IMG/VR virus record: IMGVR_UViG_3300034684_000438
Coordinates: 1 to 32,890 of that record
DNA length: 32,890 bases
Source of the DNA: a virus
Direction: 5' to 3' (one strand)
Within the stretch, counting starts at the first letter, position 1. Every line of letters starts with the position of its first letter. Shown piece by piece: positions 22,868-30,798 of the stretch. The translations under genes and the position numbers were made by a program. Under the pieces are notes generated by a model. It searched no databases and had not been told where the DNA came from. It saw nothing but the letters and a program-made list of their open reading frames with translations.

Positions 22868-23893
22868 CTAGGCATCCACCACGGTGGCGATGACGATGCC
22901 GTTGGGGATCTTGGGCCAGGGCATCGGACGCGATTCGGCGAGCAGGAAGAGACCGCTCGGGTCGTCCTCCATCTTCGACTTCGAGAAGATATCCACGGGG
23001 CCGCTGCATTCGAGGTCAGCGGGCAGGCCGAAGTCCAGCGAGGTGGGCAGTTCGGTGCTGGTGAACAGCACCTTGTTGGGCGCAAGCAGCTTCTGCGACA
23101 CCCCGGCACCGTCGGTGTAGGTCGTACCGCAATGGTAGATGTCGATGCCGTTGACGCGGCCCTTGTACATGCGCTGCACGTTGGGGCCGAGCTGGCCGAG
23201 TTCGATGCGCTTGTTATCCAGCTCTTCCTTGATGGCCGGGTTCTTGCGGAACGCCGTCCATGCCTTGTCACCCATGACGCACACGTTGGCCGGGAATCCG
23301 CTCTCCTGCACCAGCGCGTTCCACTCCTCGAAGTCGCCGGAGGGGTCGCTCGCGGACTCGGTCCACCTGTCGGTGCCGGTCAGGGTGACCTTGTTCGACG
23401 CGGGAATGAGAAAGTCGATCTGCCGCTGGATGTTGTCCTGGCTGATGACGATACCGCCCTGCATGGCCTGCGACGCCATCCACTCAAGGCTCTTGGCGAT
23501 GCGGTCCTTGAGGTCGTCGAGTTCGCGCGTGACGGCTTCGAGGATGCGGTCGCGCGGTGCGCCGGGGTTGTAGGGGTCGCGCCCCAGCTGCGGGGCCTTG
23601 AGCAGGTCGGCGGCGCGGAACTGCTTCTTGGGCCGCATACGCGTTGTCTTGATGGCCTGCACTTCGCGCTTGGTGTTCTCCACGAGAGTGCCGCCCTCGT
23701 AGTCGGTCACGAAGGGGGCCAGTTCCTTGCCGTACATCTCAAGTTCGACGGCGGCGGTGTCGGTGAGCAACGTGTTGCGACGCGACTCCGGGAAGAACAA
23801 CGAGAGGAACAGCGAGTTGAACCACGGCCGCACCGTGATGATGCCCGTAAGCGTCCGCGCCTCGAAGTGGTCGGTCAGTACGATCTTGCCCAT
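22868..23893 (-). CDS. Major capsid protein (lambda gpE family)
   Basis: 341 residues, the same length as lambda gpE. Family blocks seen are the opening ...LTGIITVRPWFNSLFLSLFF, PESRRNTLLTDTAAVELE near 36-53, FVTDYEGGTLVENTKREVQA, KTTRMRPKKQFRAADLL, and the C-terminal ...DPSGLFLLAESRPMPW. It forms the HK97-fold icosahedral shell. AAGGAG lies 6 bases before the ATG. Decoration protein upstream and protease/scaffold before that complete the lambda-type order. Confidence 0.94.
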   Translation of the reverse strand: MGKIVLTDHFEARTLTGIITVRPWFNSLFLSLFFPESRRNTLLTDTAAVELEMYGKELAPFVTDYEGGTLVENTKREVQAIKTTRMRPKKQFRAADLLKAPQLGRDPYNPGAPRDRILEAVTRELDDLKDRIAKSLEWMASQAMQGGIVISQDNIQRQIDFLIPASNKVTLTGTDRWTESASDPSGDFEEWNALVQESGFPANVCVMGDKAWTAFRKNPAIKEELDNKRIELGQLGPNVQRMYKGRVNGIDIYHCGTTYTDGAGVSQKLLAPNKVLFTSTELPTSLDFGLPADLECSGPVDIFSKSKMEDDPSGLFLLAESRPMPWPKIPNGIVIATVVDA

Positions 23894-23903
23894 GGTGCGC
23901 TCC

Positions 23904-24272
23904 TTACTTCACGAACAGCCCGGCATCGGCGAGGCTGTCGATGGCCGTGTTCTTCTGGGTGGTGGTGATGCCCGAGGCCCACGTCAGACCAGCCGCGCGG
24001 AACTCACCGTGGGAATAGGCCACGGTCTTGGCCTCGCCGCTGGCGGGGATGGTCACATCCTCCACGAGGATGCGACGTGCGCTTTCGCTGCCGTCGGTGG
24101 CTGCGGGCGCGTGGGCCGCATACTTGCGGCTGGCGGTGATGCGCCCGAGCACCGTACCGGCCAGCAACGTGACCTCGGCTGCCGTGGCGTTGACCAGCGT
24201 GATCGGCTCCTGCACGACAGGATGCCCGCCCACGAACGCGGGAATGGTGTAGCTTTTTCTTGCGTCAGCCAT
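23904..24272 (-). CDS. Head decoration protein (lambda gpD family)
   Basis: A 122-residue protein (lambda gpD 110). Beta-rich sequence with VNATAAEVTLLAGTVLGRITASRKY and a C-terminal ASGITTTQKNTAIDSLADAGLFVK block, typical of gpD homologues where a late helix precedes a final strand. It binds the three-fold sites of the expanded capsid and stabilises it. AAGGGG stands 6 bases before the ATG. Confidence 0.9.
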   Translation of the reverse strand: MADARKSYTIPAFVGGHPVVQEPITLVNATAAEVTLLAGTVLGRITASRKYAAHAPAATDGSESARRILVEDVTIPASGEAKTVAYSHGEFRAAGLTWASGITTTQKNTAIDSLADAGLFVK

Positions 24273-24275
24273 GAC

Positions 24276-24704
24276 TTACCCCTTGGCGATGGCCTTGGAC
24301 TGTTCGATGAGCGCAGCGTAGCGGTCGCCTTTCGCTTCGGTCTTCTGCTGCGTGGACAGGGGCGTGGCCCCGGCCTGCATCAACCCTTCGAGAATGGCCT
24401 TCTGCGACGGGCTATCCTGCGCAGCCGTGGTCGTGGTCGCTTCGTCGCCCTTCGAGGCGGCCGCGACTTGCAGCACATTCATCGAAGCCAGCGATGCGAT
24501 CTGCTCGGTGCTGAGGTTCAACGCGGCCAGTTCGCCCACTTTGGCGGCGGCTTCAGGCCCGCACACGAGGGTGACGATGGCGGACACGCTTTGTGCGGCC
24601 TGCGCCGTTTCCTTCGAGGCTGCAGTGCGGGCGTTCTCTTCACCCTCTTTGCGAATCGCTGCCGCGGCCTCCGGGTATTTGGCGGCCAGTTCCTTTGCGT
24701 CCAT
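24276..24704 (-). CDS. Nested scaffolding protein from internal start (Nu3-like)
   Basis: Within the protease gene, the codon for M286 is preceded by AGGAGG and 5 bases, a near-perfect ribosome binding site (24715-24710). Translation from 24704 gives a 142-residue, highly helical, Ala/Glu/Lys-rich protein (MDAKELAAKYPEAAAAIRKE...) in the same frame. This is the lambda C/Nu3 arrangement, where the C-terminal part of the protease gene is also made alone as the scaffold. A conserved-looking Leu/Lys-rich end (RYAALIEQSKAIAKG) could bind the capsid protein. Confidence 0.8.
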   Translation of the reverse strand: MDAKELAAKYPEAAAAIRKEGEENARTAASKETAQAAQSVSAIVTLVCGPEAAAKVGELAALNLSTEQIASLASMNVLQVAAASKGDEATTTTAAQDSPSQKAILEGLMQAGATPLSTQQKTEAKGDRYAALIEQSKAIAKG

Positions 24705-25559
24705 ATGGACCTCCTGACTGAGTGCTGCCACGGCTCCGGCGAGGTCGGGCACGATGGCTGTTACGAGACCGAGTGCAAGGGCCTCGGTAGCCCTGAATAC
24801 CTGCCCGTCGGCCCATGCTGCCGGGTTGGCCCGGTCAAGGCCCATGGGCGCAGACACGCCGTCGAGAAACTGCGTGTAGGCGGTGTCGATGAGATGCTGG
24901 AAATACGCCTTGTCGTTGTCCGACAGCGGGGCTTCGGGAGCACCTGCGGCCTTGCGCGAACCGGCGGTGATGTAGGTGGCGCGAATGCCGTTGGTCTCAA
25001 GGTACTGCGACCAGTCATAGTGCATCCAAAGCACGCCGACGCTGCCCACGAGGGCCGCAGCCGGAGCGAACACCCTGCCCGTGGAACCGCCTATCCAGTA
25101 AGCGGCACTGCACATGGTGCCGTCGGCGTAGCTGGCGATGGGCTTGCCCCCGTCCGCAACGCGGGCCGCTATCCAGTCTGCAAGCTCGCGTGTGCCGTCC
25201 ACCGTGCCGCCGGGGCTGTCGATGGCCAGCAGAACGGCCCGCACTGCGGGGTCGTCCAGTGCCTGCTGCACCGTGGTGCGCACGCCCTCCATGCCCGTCG
25301 TCCACCACGAACCACGCTTGGTCAGCGTGCCGCGCATGTTGACCACAGCCACATCGCCGTGCAGTTCATAGGGCCTGTCGTCGCGGTCACGAAGCAGGTC
25401 GGCAAACGACATCGCGGCACCCTCTGCGCCGGAGGCGAAGCGGGCCACATGCTCGCGCAGGGCTTCGGGCATGATGGCCAGAGGCCCCGCCAACAGCTGC
25501 ATGGGTGCAGCCGCGTCGTCAGCTGGCTTTCTGGTCTGAGGCTGTGGCATCTTGGGCAT
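24276..25559 (-). CDS. S49-family head maturation protease fused to scaffold (lambda gpC-like)
   Basis: A 427-residue protein. Residues 65-270 form a ClpP/SppA-like fold with LLAIDSPGGTVDG at 110-122, the nucleophile Ser151 in MCSAAYW, and Lys203 in GSRKAAG. The 52-residue Ser-Lys spacing equals that of lambda gpC (S166/K218). Residues 286-427 are the scaffold part with their own internal start. It enters the procapsid through the scaffold domain and processes portal and scaffold. The start at 25559 overlaps the portal gene 3' end by 41 bases; GAGG is 9 bases upstream. Confidence 0.92.
   Translation of the reverse strand: MPKMPQPQTRKPADDAAAPMQLLAGPLAIMPEALREHVARFASGAEGAAMSFADLLRDRDDRPYELHGDVAVVNMRGTLTKRGSWWTTGMEGVRTTVQQALDDPAVRAVLLAIDSPGGTVDGTRELADWIAARVADGGKPIASYADGTMCSAAYWIGGSTGRVFAPAAALVGSVGVLWMHYDWSQYLETNGIRATYITAGSRKAAGAPEAPLSDNDKAYFQHLIDTAYTQFLDGVSAPMGLDRANPAAWADGQVFRATEALALGLVTAIVPDLAGAVAALSQEVHMDAKELAAKYPEAAAAIRKEGEENARTAASKETAQAAQSVSAIVTLVCGPEAAAKVGELAALNLSTEQIASLASMNVLQVAAASKGDEATTTTAAQDSPSQKAILEGLMQAGATPLSTQQKTEAKGDRYAALIEQSKAIAKG
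24710..24715 (-). promoter_or_regulatory. Internal Shine-Dalgarno for the nested scaffold
   Basis: AGGAGG on the minus strand ends 5 bases before the in-frame ATG at 24704, inside the protease coding sequence. Its strength compared with the protease's own site fits the need for far more scaffold than protease. Confidence 0.8.
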
Positions 25560-27072
25560 CGTCTCTTTCCTCTGTCTTCTTTCCGGTGGTGAGCGCGGGC
25601 GTGACGCCCTCGCGCTGCATGAATCTGGCTTCGCGTGCGGACTGGCGGATGCTGTCGCGCCAGTCGCGCCCCTGTTCGGCGTGCGTCTCGGCCTGTGTCC
25701 GCAGTAGCCCGCCAATGGCGGCAAGGTTCGACTCGACCTCTTTCACCGGGTCGATGTAGCCACGAGCCGGACCCATCCACGAAGCCGCCGTCCACAGATG
25801 CTGGGCCTCGTAGAAGTCACGCGCACCGGGGGGAATGGGCAGCAGGTTGCGAAGCCATGCCTCTTCCCACACCATGGCCCACAGCGGCTGGCAGTAATGA
25901 CGGGTGAGAAAGTCGCGGTAGTAGAGGATGGTGCGCCACGCCTCCAGCAGGGCGGCGCGGGCCGACGAGTAGTTGGTCTTGCTGAAGTCCTTGGTGAGCA
26001 CTTCGTAGGGCATACCCGTTGAGGCCGACATGGCCCGCAGCACCAATTCGAGAAAGGCGTTGAAGTTGCCGCCAGGCCGGTTGCTTTGCAGCACATGCGG
26101 GCGGTCGCCCATCTGCCCGAACATGACGCCGCCCGGCTCCACGCCGTAGTCGGGCTTGAAGCCCTGCGGCGCGGCGTTGGGTTCGATGTTGCCAGCGCCC
26201 CCTCCCGCCAGACCGCCAAGGCGCAGGTTGTTGACCGCAGGCGTGCCGCCCATGGTGCGCTCGATGAACAGCGGGAAGGCCGCCGTGACGATCTGCGCCA
26301 CAAGCTCGTAGTCCAGCGCGTCGTCGAGCTGGCGGAAGAGCTTCATGCCGGGTTCGAGAAGTGACCGTCCCCGCACCTGCTCATCGAAGAGCGGGCGGAA
26401 GCAGTGGAACACCGCCTGACGGTGGGCCACGCGGGCCGGTTGCCTGACGAAGCGTTCGTGCAGTCCGGGCATGTACGGGGACGGGTCGGAGATATGGTAG
26501 AAGCAGGGCCGCCCGCGTTCGTCGAGTTCGACGCCGTCGCGGATGTCACCCCCCGTCATTCCGGGCGGCGTTCCGAGGCGGTGCGGGTGGATGTTCTGTA
26601 TCTGCAGGGCCAGCAGGCTTGTGGCGTCCTTCTCCATGATGGCGAGGTGCAGCAGTTCGCCATGCACCAGTACAGAGCGCAGCCCGAGCAGCTGCATGTC
26701 CTCGAAGTGGAGGCGGGCCGACCAGTCGCATTCACGGCACCACCGCGCCCAGACCCACTCCATGGATTCTTCGATGGCGGTGGCCTCGTCCTCTGTGATG
26801 CCGAGCAGCGCATAGGGAAGTGCCGCCTGCGGTTGCAGGCCGCAACCCACAGCCGAGACGGTGATGGAGTCGACAACCGAAGACGCGGCCCAATCGTTGG
26901 CCACGAGGTCTTCTGCGCGGGTCTGCGCCAGCCTGCGCTCCATGTCCTCGCGGATGTCGGAGGCACGCATGGGGCCGTAGCCGGACAACACACCACGATG
27001 GCTACCAGCCTGGCGCGATACCAGGGGCTGACGCGCCGCGCGTGACCGTATGGACTGACCCGGGAAGCGCAT
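25519..27072 (-). CDS. Portal protein (lambda gpB family)
   Basis: A 517-residue portal (lambda gpB 533). Lambda-family blocks are LSGYGPMRASDIREDMERRL, DLVANDWAASSVVDSITVSAVG, GELLHLAIMEKD, and ALQIQNIHPHRLGTPPG. Later come SASTGMPYEVLTKDFSKTNYSSARAALLEAWR in part, and the C-terminal ...GYIDPVKEVES. It forms the dodecameric ring through which DNA is packaged and to which the connector binds. The ATG overlaps the gpW-like stop. The C-terminus is basic/polar and overlaps the protease gene. Confidence 0.94.
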   Translation of the reverse strand: MRFPGQSIRSRAARQPLVSRQAGSHRGVLSGYGPMRASDIREDMERRLAQTRAEDLVANDWAASSVVDSITVSAVGCGLQPQAALPYALLGITEDEATAIEESMEWVWARWCRECDWSARLHFEDMQLLGLRSVLVHGELLHLAIMEKDATSLLALQIQNIHPHRLGTPPGMTGGDIRDGVELDERGRPCFYHISDPSPYMPGLHERFVRQPARVAHRQAVFHCFRPLFDEQVRGRSLLEPGMKLFRQLDDALDYELVAQIVTAAFPLFIERTMGGTPAVNNLRLGGLAGGGAGNIEPNAAPQGFKPDYGVEPGGVMFGQMGDRPHVLQSNRPGGNFNAFLELVLRAMSASTGMPYEVLTKDFSKTNYSSARAALLEAWRTILYYRDFLTRHYCQPLWAMVWEEAWLRNLLPIPPGARDFYEAQHLWTAASWMGPARGYIDPVKEVESNLAAIGGLLRTQAETHAEQGRDWRDSIRQSAREARFMQREGVTPALTTGKKTEERDDAQDATASDQKAS

Positions 27073-27293
27073 CAGCGCACGCTCCCGAAGTTGACCACAT
27101 GTATGGCATGGCCACCGCGCAGCCGTTCAAGTTCGCCCTCGTAATACTGAAGCTGCTTCCGCACCTCCGGCAGTTGCGAACGGCGCAGGGTGATGCCCTC
27201 GAACGTCGTCTGCTCGGCGGTGGCGAGGTCTTCAAGGGCCGACTTGTAAAGCCCGATATGGCGGAGGAGTTCCTCCTCGGTCCAGATGCTCAT
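27072..27293 (-). CDS. Head-tail connector protein, gpW-like
   Basis: A 73-residue helical protein (lambda gpW 68) directly before the portal gene, as in lambda. Features are an N-terminal helix pair (WTEEELLRHIGLYKSALEDL) and the strand-turn FEGITLRRSQLPEVRKQLQYYEGELERL, which gpW homologues use as their beta hairpin and second helix. It fills the portal channel and allows tail joining. The ribosome binding site is weak (no good purine run before 27293), so expression may depend on read-through from upstream. Confidence 0.83.
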   Translation of the reverse strand: MSIWTEEELLRHIGLYKSALEDLATAEQTTFEGITLRRSQLPEVRKQLQYYEGELERLRGGHAIHVVNFGSVR

Positions 27294-27334
27294 GCGCCAC
27301 GGTTACGACGCGGCGCGGCTTCATGTCGTGGAGG

Positions 27335-27368
27335 ATTTGGAAAATTTGGAGGATTTGGAGAATTTGGA
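27335..27368. repeat. Four tandem 9-bp repeats (ATTTGGA core)
   Basis: ATTTGGA occurs at 27335, 27344, 27353 and 27362 with an exact 9-base period, the two remaining bases alternating between purine pairs. As an 18-base unit it is present nearly twice. It lies in the 230-base AT-rich gap (27294-27524) between the gpW-like gene and the plus-strand gene. The rest of that gap holds a hairpin (27425-27440) and no gene that I trust. Confidence 0.8.
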
Positions 27369-27420
27369 CAAAAAATTCTGTAACGCTTTGGTGCCGCCTG
27401 CAGCCTGCGCGTTCTCAGGC

Positions 27421-27440
27421 AAAAACGGTATTTTTACCGT
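27421..27440 (-). terminator. Weak hairpin with T-run upstream of the connector gene
   Basis: ACGGTA (27425-27430) and TACCGT (27435-27440) form a 6-bp stem with a 4-base loop, and on the minus strand five T residues follow. It would end leftward transcripts between the large terminase and the connector genes, or sit as a hairpin in the leader of the plus-strand gene. The short stem makes efficient termination doubtful. Confidence 0.35.
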
Positions 27441-27524
27441 GCGTAAATTGCCTCAACACGAAGGCAAACGGGATTGCGGAGAATCACGGTTGTCTGATAA
27501 CGGCGGGCCGAAAAGGAGGCAGAC

Positions 27525-27788
27525 ATGTTCGGCATGAGCTTTGTAGATTTAGTGCTTCTACTTATCCCCATCACGGGGGCCATTCTGGGCGCTACATGGG
27601 CCGGGAGGCTCGGTCGCAATAGATTTGGATGGGGTGTGTTCGGATTGTTCATTCCCATCTCCGTTGTCATTCTGCTTTTTCTTCGCCCGGCTGGAGAAGT
27701 TGCCGGTCGCTGGAAGCGTTGCCCGGCTTGTATGGAGCTTATCAACTGGAACGCCAATCGTTGTAAGTACTGCCAGACAAGTTTCTAG
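27525..27788 (+). CDS. Membrane protein with C-terminal zinc ribbon; reversed 'moron' gene
   Basis: The only credible plus-strand gene in the window. The 87-residue product has two hydrophobic segments (about 6-24 and 36-53), a polar link, and a cytoplasmic C4 zinc ribbon, CPACMELINWNANRCKYC (about 67-84). The layout resembles small bacterial zinc-ribbon membrane proteins. AAGGAGG lies 5 bases before the ATG, so translation should be strong. It points against all phage genes, lies in AT-rich DNA and ends in a CTAG shared with the convergent HTH gene stop, all marks of an inserted moron expressed in the lysogen. Its function is unknown; envelope alteration or superinfection exclusion is a guess. 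Confidence 0.8.
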   Translation: MFGMSFVDLVLLLIPITGAILGATWAGRLGRNRFGWGVFGLFIPISVVILLFLRPAGEVAGRWKRCPACMELINWNANRCKYCQTSF

Positions 27789-27994
27789 GCCTCGACACAC
27801 GCCGTGCTGAGATAGGCGCGAAGAGAATCGACACGCACCTTGATGCCTGCACGAGGGCCTGTCCGCAACGCGGGAATCTGGCCCATGTTCACCAAGTTAT
27901 AGAACGTGCTCTTGCTGACGCCGAGCACGGCGCAGCACTGTTCCCAATTGAGCAGCTGCGTGCCGGGCAGCTTGTCGATGTCTGGAGTCTGCAT
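27785..27994 (-). CDS. Small HTH protein, excisionase/MerR-like fold
   Basis: A 69-residue protein. LLNWEQCCAVLGVSKSTFYNLVNMGQIPALR is a winged HTH of the HTH_17 (AlpA/excisionase-like) class, completed by a wing (GIKVRVDSLRAYL). The start at 27994 follows AAGGAG by 6 bases and lies 2 bases after the large terminase stop. Similar genes appear between terminase and portal genes in several prophages of this type. It might bind phage DNA in packaging or regulate the late operon; its C-terminal stop overlaps the plus-strand gene. Confidence 0.8.
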   Translation of the reverse strand: MQTPDIDKLPGTQLLNWEQCCAVLGVSKSTFYNLVNMGQIPALRTGPRAGIKVRVDSLRAYLSTACVEA

Positions 27995-27996
27995 GG

Positions 27997-29976
27997 CTAT
28001 CTCCTTGCCCGCCCCCACCAGCCGGGGCGCTTCGTGTTGTCGTTACCCTGCGAATAGGGGCGCGGTTGCTGCTCCTCTTCAGGTTTGGGGATGAAACGGA
28101 TCTGCAACATGTCCGCAAGGGCCAGCAGGTTGTAGCTCACGTCCCACGCGTGGTTCGGCCTGTTTTTGGGGCACTGCCACATGCCGTGGGTGTCGCGGTA
28201 TTCGGCCACCATCTGCTTGGCCCAGTCTTCGGTCAGTTCACCGTTGTACAGCCACGCGCCGGGGTCCGTGGGTGCAACCTGTAACAGGCCGTGCAGTCGG
28301 TTCTTGAAGTGCGTTGAATGAACATGCAGACGCTGCAGCCCGCCAGGGATGGCGCGACTCGACCCCGGATAGGTGTCCACCGTGCGGAAGGTGTGCGGCG
28401 TGGCCATCCGCTGTTCACCCTTCGCGGGAATGAACAGCGGATGCAGCCGGCACCAGTCATAGACCTCACTGGTACGGTGGCCCATCGCGTCAATCACTCC
28501 GGCCTGAACCGGGTAGACCAGCCCCTGTGCATCTTCATAGACCGTATTGAACAGCACATCTTCAAGGTTCGAGAAGTCGTCGGGTGAGGCCGACGGCACG
28601 AAGCCGTTGCGGATGCTCCACGACGTGGCCGAAAGCCCCCACCCGAAGGCACGAATCTCGTACCAGAATCCGTTATCCTGCGTATCCACGGCAGCCAGCA
28701 GACACGCGACCTGCCCGCCACCGGGCACAAGACCTGCGGGCCTGTCGTCGCGCAACCGCATGACCGCCCCTGCATCGCCCTCTTCCGTGCCGTCCACCCA
28801 CGGTTCGGCGAGGTAGCCGTTCATGAAGTCCTTTAGCGTTTGCAGGTCACCCAGCTTGCGGTCGCGGTCGGCCTGGATGAACTTGGCCGCCGTCTCGGAG
28901 AGCGACACGTCGCGCGAGATGAGCGTGGAGTATTGGAACGCCACATGGCGCGGGCGGCGTTCGAGCATCCAGCTCATGGCCTCTATGCCTGTCTCCGGGT
29001 CGCGCCACTCACCACGCTCGACGGCAACGTCACGGTCGTGGTCGTTCCACAGCGCACCGCAGCCCCGGCAGCGATAACGGGCCAGCATCTGGTCATTGAC
29101 CTTGGCATAGTCGCGCTCGCCCTCGGGCCACACCACGCCCACCTCGCCGTCGTCGTGCGTGAAGCGCATCTCCTGATAGACGCCGCACTTCGGACAACGC
29201 ACGAAGTAGTGGAAGATGACCCGCGCCTCAGCCAGGCACAGCATGATCTCCCCACGCGGCGTGGATGGCGACGACAGCAACATGCACTTGTGCGTGTGCT
29301 TGAAGGTGCGCACGCGCTTCATCGCCAGCGACACCGGCCCGGCCTCGCGCTTGCCGTCATGATCGTACTTGTCCACCTCATCGAGCAGGAGGTGCTTCAC
29401 CGGCTTGTTGGCGAGGCGCGACACGCTGCCCGCCCAGCCGAAGTGGAGGGTCATGTGCCGCAGGTTGATGCTCTTGCTCGTCTCGTCGTCGGCAAGCCCG
29501 GTGATGTACTGCTCAAGCGGTGGCGACGCCTTGAGAAGGGGGATAACCCTATCCTTGGCCATTTCGCGGGCGGTATCCTGTTGGTCGAGCACCATCAGCA
29601 CCGGGCCGGGGTCACGGTCGATGGCCCACGCAAGACAGCCCAATTCAAGGGCCGTCTTGCCCGTCTGTGGCGGCCCGCAGATGCCGATGACGCGGATGAA
29701 CGGCAGCGAGTAGGCATCCATGATGGTGCAGGTGTACGGGAAGACTTCACGACGCCAGCGCCCAGGGCGCTGGCCACCGATAATGCGGAAGTGACGCTCG
29801 CACCACTCCGTGACGCTGATGCGCTTCGGACGTCGGAAGGCGCGACGCACAGCGGCTGGCCAGCGGAAGACGAAACGCTGCGGACAGTCGTCGTCATCAT
29901 GCGGACGCCTGATTTTCACCACGGGAAGGGTCTCTCGTGTGGGGGGCACCAGTTGCAGTTGCTGTTCATGCGTCAT
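27997..29976 (-). CDS. Terminase large subunit (lambda GpA family)
   Basis: A 659-residue packaging motor. The ATPase domain has Walker A GPPQTGKT at 101-108 and Walker B LLLDEVDKY at 196-204 with the DE pair at 199-200. A four-Cys zinc knuckle (CPKC ... CRGC) follows. The C-terminal nuclease part has acidic centres in AAVDTQDNGFWYE, GVIDAMGHRTSEVYDW and NHAWDVSYN. It cuts concatemers and translocates DNA into the procapsid. The start at 29976 overlaps the small terminase gene by 11 bases. The GpA type predicts cohesive ends, by family analogy. Confidence 0.95.
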   Translation of the reverse strand: MTHEQQLQLVPPTRETLPVVKIRRPHDDDDCPQRFVFRWPAAVRRAFRRPKRISVTEWCERHFRIIGGQRPGRWRREVFPYTCTIMDAYSLPFIRVIGICGPPQTGKTALELGCLAWAIDRDPGPVLMVLDQQDTAREMAKDRVIPLLKASPPLEQYITGLADDETSKSINLRHMTLHFGWAGSVSRLANKPVKHLLLDEVDKYDHDGKREAGPVSLAMKRVRTFKHTHKCMLLSSPSTPRGEIMLCLAEARVIFHYFVRCPKCGVYQEMRFTHDDGEVGVVWPEGERDYAKVNDQMLARYRCRGCGALWNDHDRDVAVERGEWRDPETGIEAMSWMLERRPRHVAFQYSTLISRDVSLSETAAKFIQADRDRKLGDLQTLKDFMNGYLAEPWVDGTEEGDAGAVMRLRDDRPAGLVPGGGQVACLLAAVDTQDNGFWYEIRAFGWGLSATSWSIRNGFVPSASPDDFSNLEDVLFNTVYEDAQGLVYPVQAGVIDAMGHRTSEVYDWCRLHPLFIPAKGEQRMATPHTFRTVDTYPGSSRAIPGGLQRLHVHSTHFKNRLHGLLQVAPTDPGAWLYNGELTEDWAKQMVAEYRDTHGMWQCPKNRPNHAWDVSYNLLALADMLQIRFIPKPEEEQQPRPYSQGNDNTKRPGWWGRARR

Positions 29977-30658
29977 GGCCACCGTCCCCGGGGAGCACTT
30001 GAATCCTACCTGCTGTTGCAGCTTCCGTTTCGTCGTCGAGGACCTCGACCTCATACGCGCGATCTACGGCGAATCCATTCAGAAACACACGGCTACGCTC
30101 ACGCAACAAATCTATGAGCGCGGCCTCGTGCTTCGGGTTACCGTCGACCAGGCTGATAATTTTGAGGGCCTCCGAGTGAATCCAGTTGAGTATTTCGGAC
30201 TCCAGAACCGCCACCCCGGCAGCCATCATCCGCTCCATCTCACCGCGCGATACCAACTCTCCGCGTTTTTTACGGAGTTCAAGTTCTTCGAGATCTCCCC
30301 GTATGCACTCACGCCTTAATCTTTGCTCAAGTAGCGTTATGCCTACGTCCTTCGCCGCTGCTCCCCCCTCCCCCCCCTGTGGGACCAGCCCGACAGTCCC
30401 CCGAGGAGACCAGCCCGCAGCGGTGGCAAACTTAACAATATCGTCAGCATGATAGAGGCCGTCGCGCCGGGGGCGGCAATCCTTCCGGGTGCCAACATAG
30501 TTGTAAAACGTGCGGCGAGAGATGGCCCACTTGTGCTGGGCGAAGTCGGTCCATGCAGCCCCAGGGGTCTCCCACGTCTGCCCGCCCTTCGCGGTGACAG
30601 ATCCAGCCCGCAGCGCCGTCGTGCCTGTCGTCTCCATCATGGTGTTACGCCGCTCCAT
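29966..30658 (-). CDS. Terminase small subunit (Nu1-like)
   Basis: A protein of about 230 residues. The N-terminal region holds an HTH-like segment (WAISRRTFYNYV...GLYHADDIVKFATAAG) as in DNA-recognition domains of Nu1-type small terminases. A central helical part with LEQRLRRECIRGDLEELELRKKRGELVSRGEM resembles the 'KKRGELV' helix common to small terminases. It recognises the packaging site and recruits the large subunit. The start is unclear: ATG codons at 30658, 30640 and 30637 and a GTG at 30673 all lack a well placed ribosome binding site. Confidence 0.82.
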   Translation of the reverse strand: MERRNTMMETTGTTALRAGSVTAKGGQTWETPGAAWTDFAQHKWAISRRTFYNYVGTRKDCRPRRDGLYHADDIVKFATAAGWSPRGTVGLVPQGGEGGAAAKDVGITLLEQRLRRECIRGDLEELELRKKRGELVSRGEMERMMAAGVAVLESEILNWIHSEALKIISLVDGNPKHEAALIDLLRERSRVFLNGFAVDRAYEVEVLDDETEAATAGRIQVLPGDGGHDA

Positions 30659-30690
30659 CCCGGTGGCACGCACCGTGCTGATTGGCTAAG

Positions 30691-30704
30691 TGTGCAATGT
30701 GCAA
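30691..30704. repeat. Direct repeat TGTGCAA x2 upstream of the small terminase
   Basis: TGTGCAA occurs twice in a row immediately upstream of the small terminase reading frame, near where a late promoter or a packaging (cos-like) site would be expected. No clear sigma70 promoter is visible nearby. Confidence 0.5.
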
Positions 30705-30757
30705 CAGTTTTGAAATTTGAGTGCGCTCGCAGCGCAGGTGTTCCACGACCCCTGCAG

Positions 30758-30798
30758 GGGGACCGGGGGGGAAGGACCCGTGCGACGCCCCGGTCCCC
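30758..30798. repeat. 11-bp perfect inverted repeat in the 350-base gap before the terminase genes
   Basis: GGGGACCGGGG (30758-30768) pairs with CCCCGGTCCCC (30788-30798) around a 19-base loop. A smaller hairpin CCCTTG/CAAGGG follows at about 30796-30812 and a TGCGA/TCGCA palindrome at about 30816-30827. The gap 30659-31011 contains no convincing gene. Such structure next to the terminase genes could be part of a packaging site or a late-operon leader. Confidence 0.6.

Noticed and set aside
23727-25592. A 621-codon open frame on the plus strand
   Set aside because: It lies opposite the capsid, decoration and protease genes, which have clear families; long antisense frames are common in GC-rich DNA. 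Its translation is Arg/Gly/His-rich with no recognisable domain.
27335-27368. Short repeats considered as a CRISPR-like array
   Set aside because: The 9-base period leaves no spacers; no CRISPR array or cas gene is present anywhere in the window.
27286-27537. Plus-strand frame with an ED-L-EN-L repeat
   Set aside because: The repeat translates to a heptad-like run only because of the 9-base DNA period. There is no ribosome binding site, and the frame ends inside the well-supported gene starting at 27525.
28840-30117. A 425-codon plus-strand frame
   Set aside because: It is antisense to the large terminase, without ribosome binding site or family resemblance.
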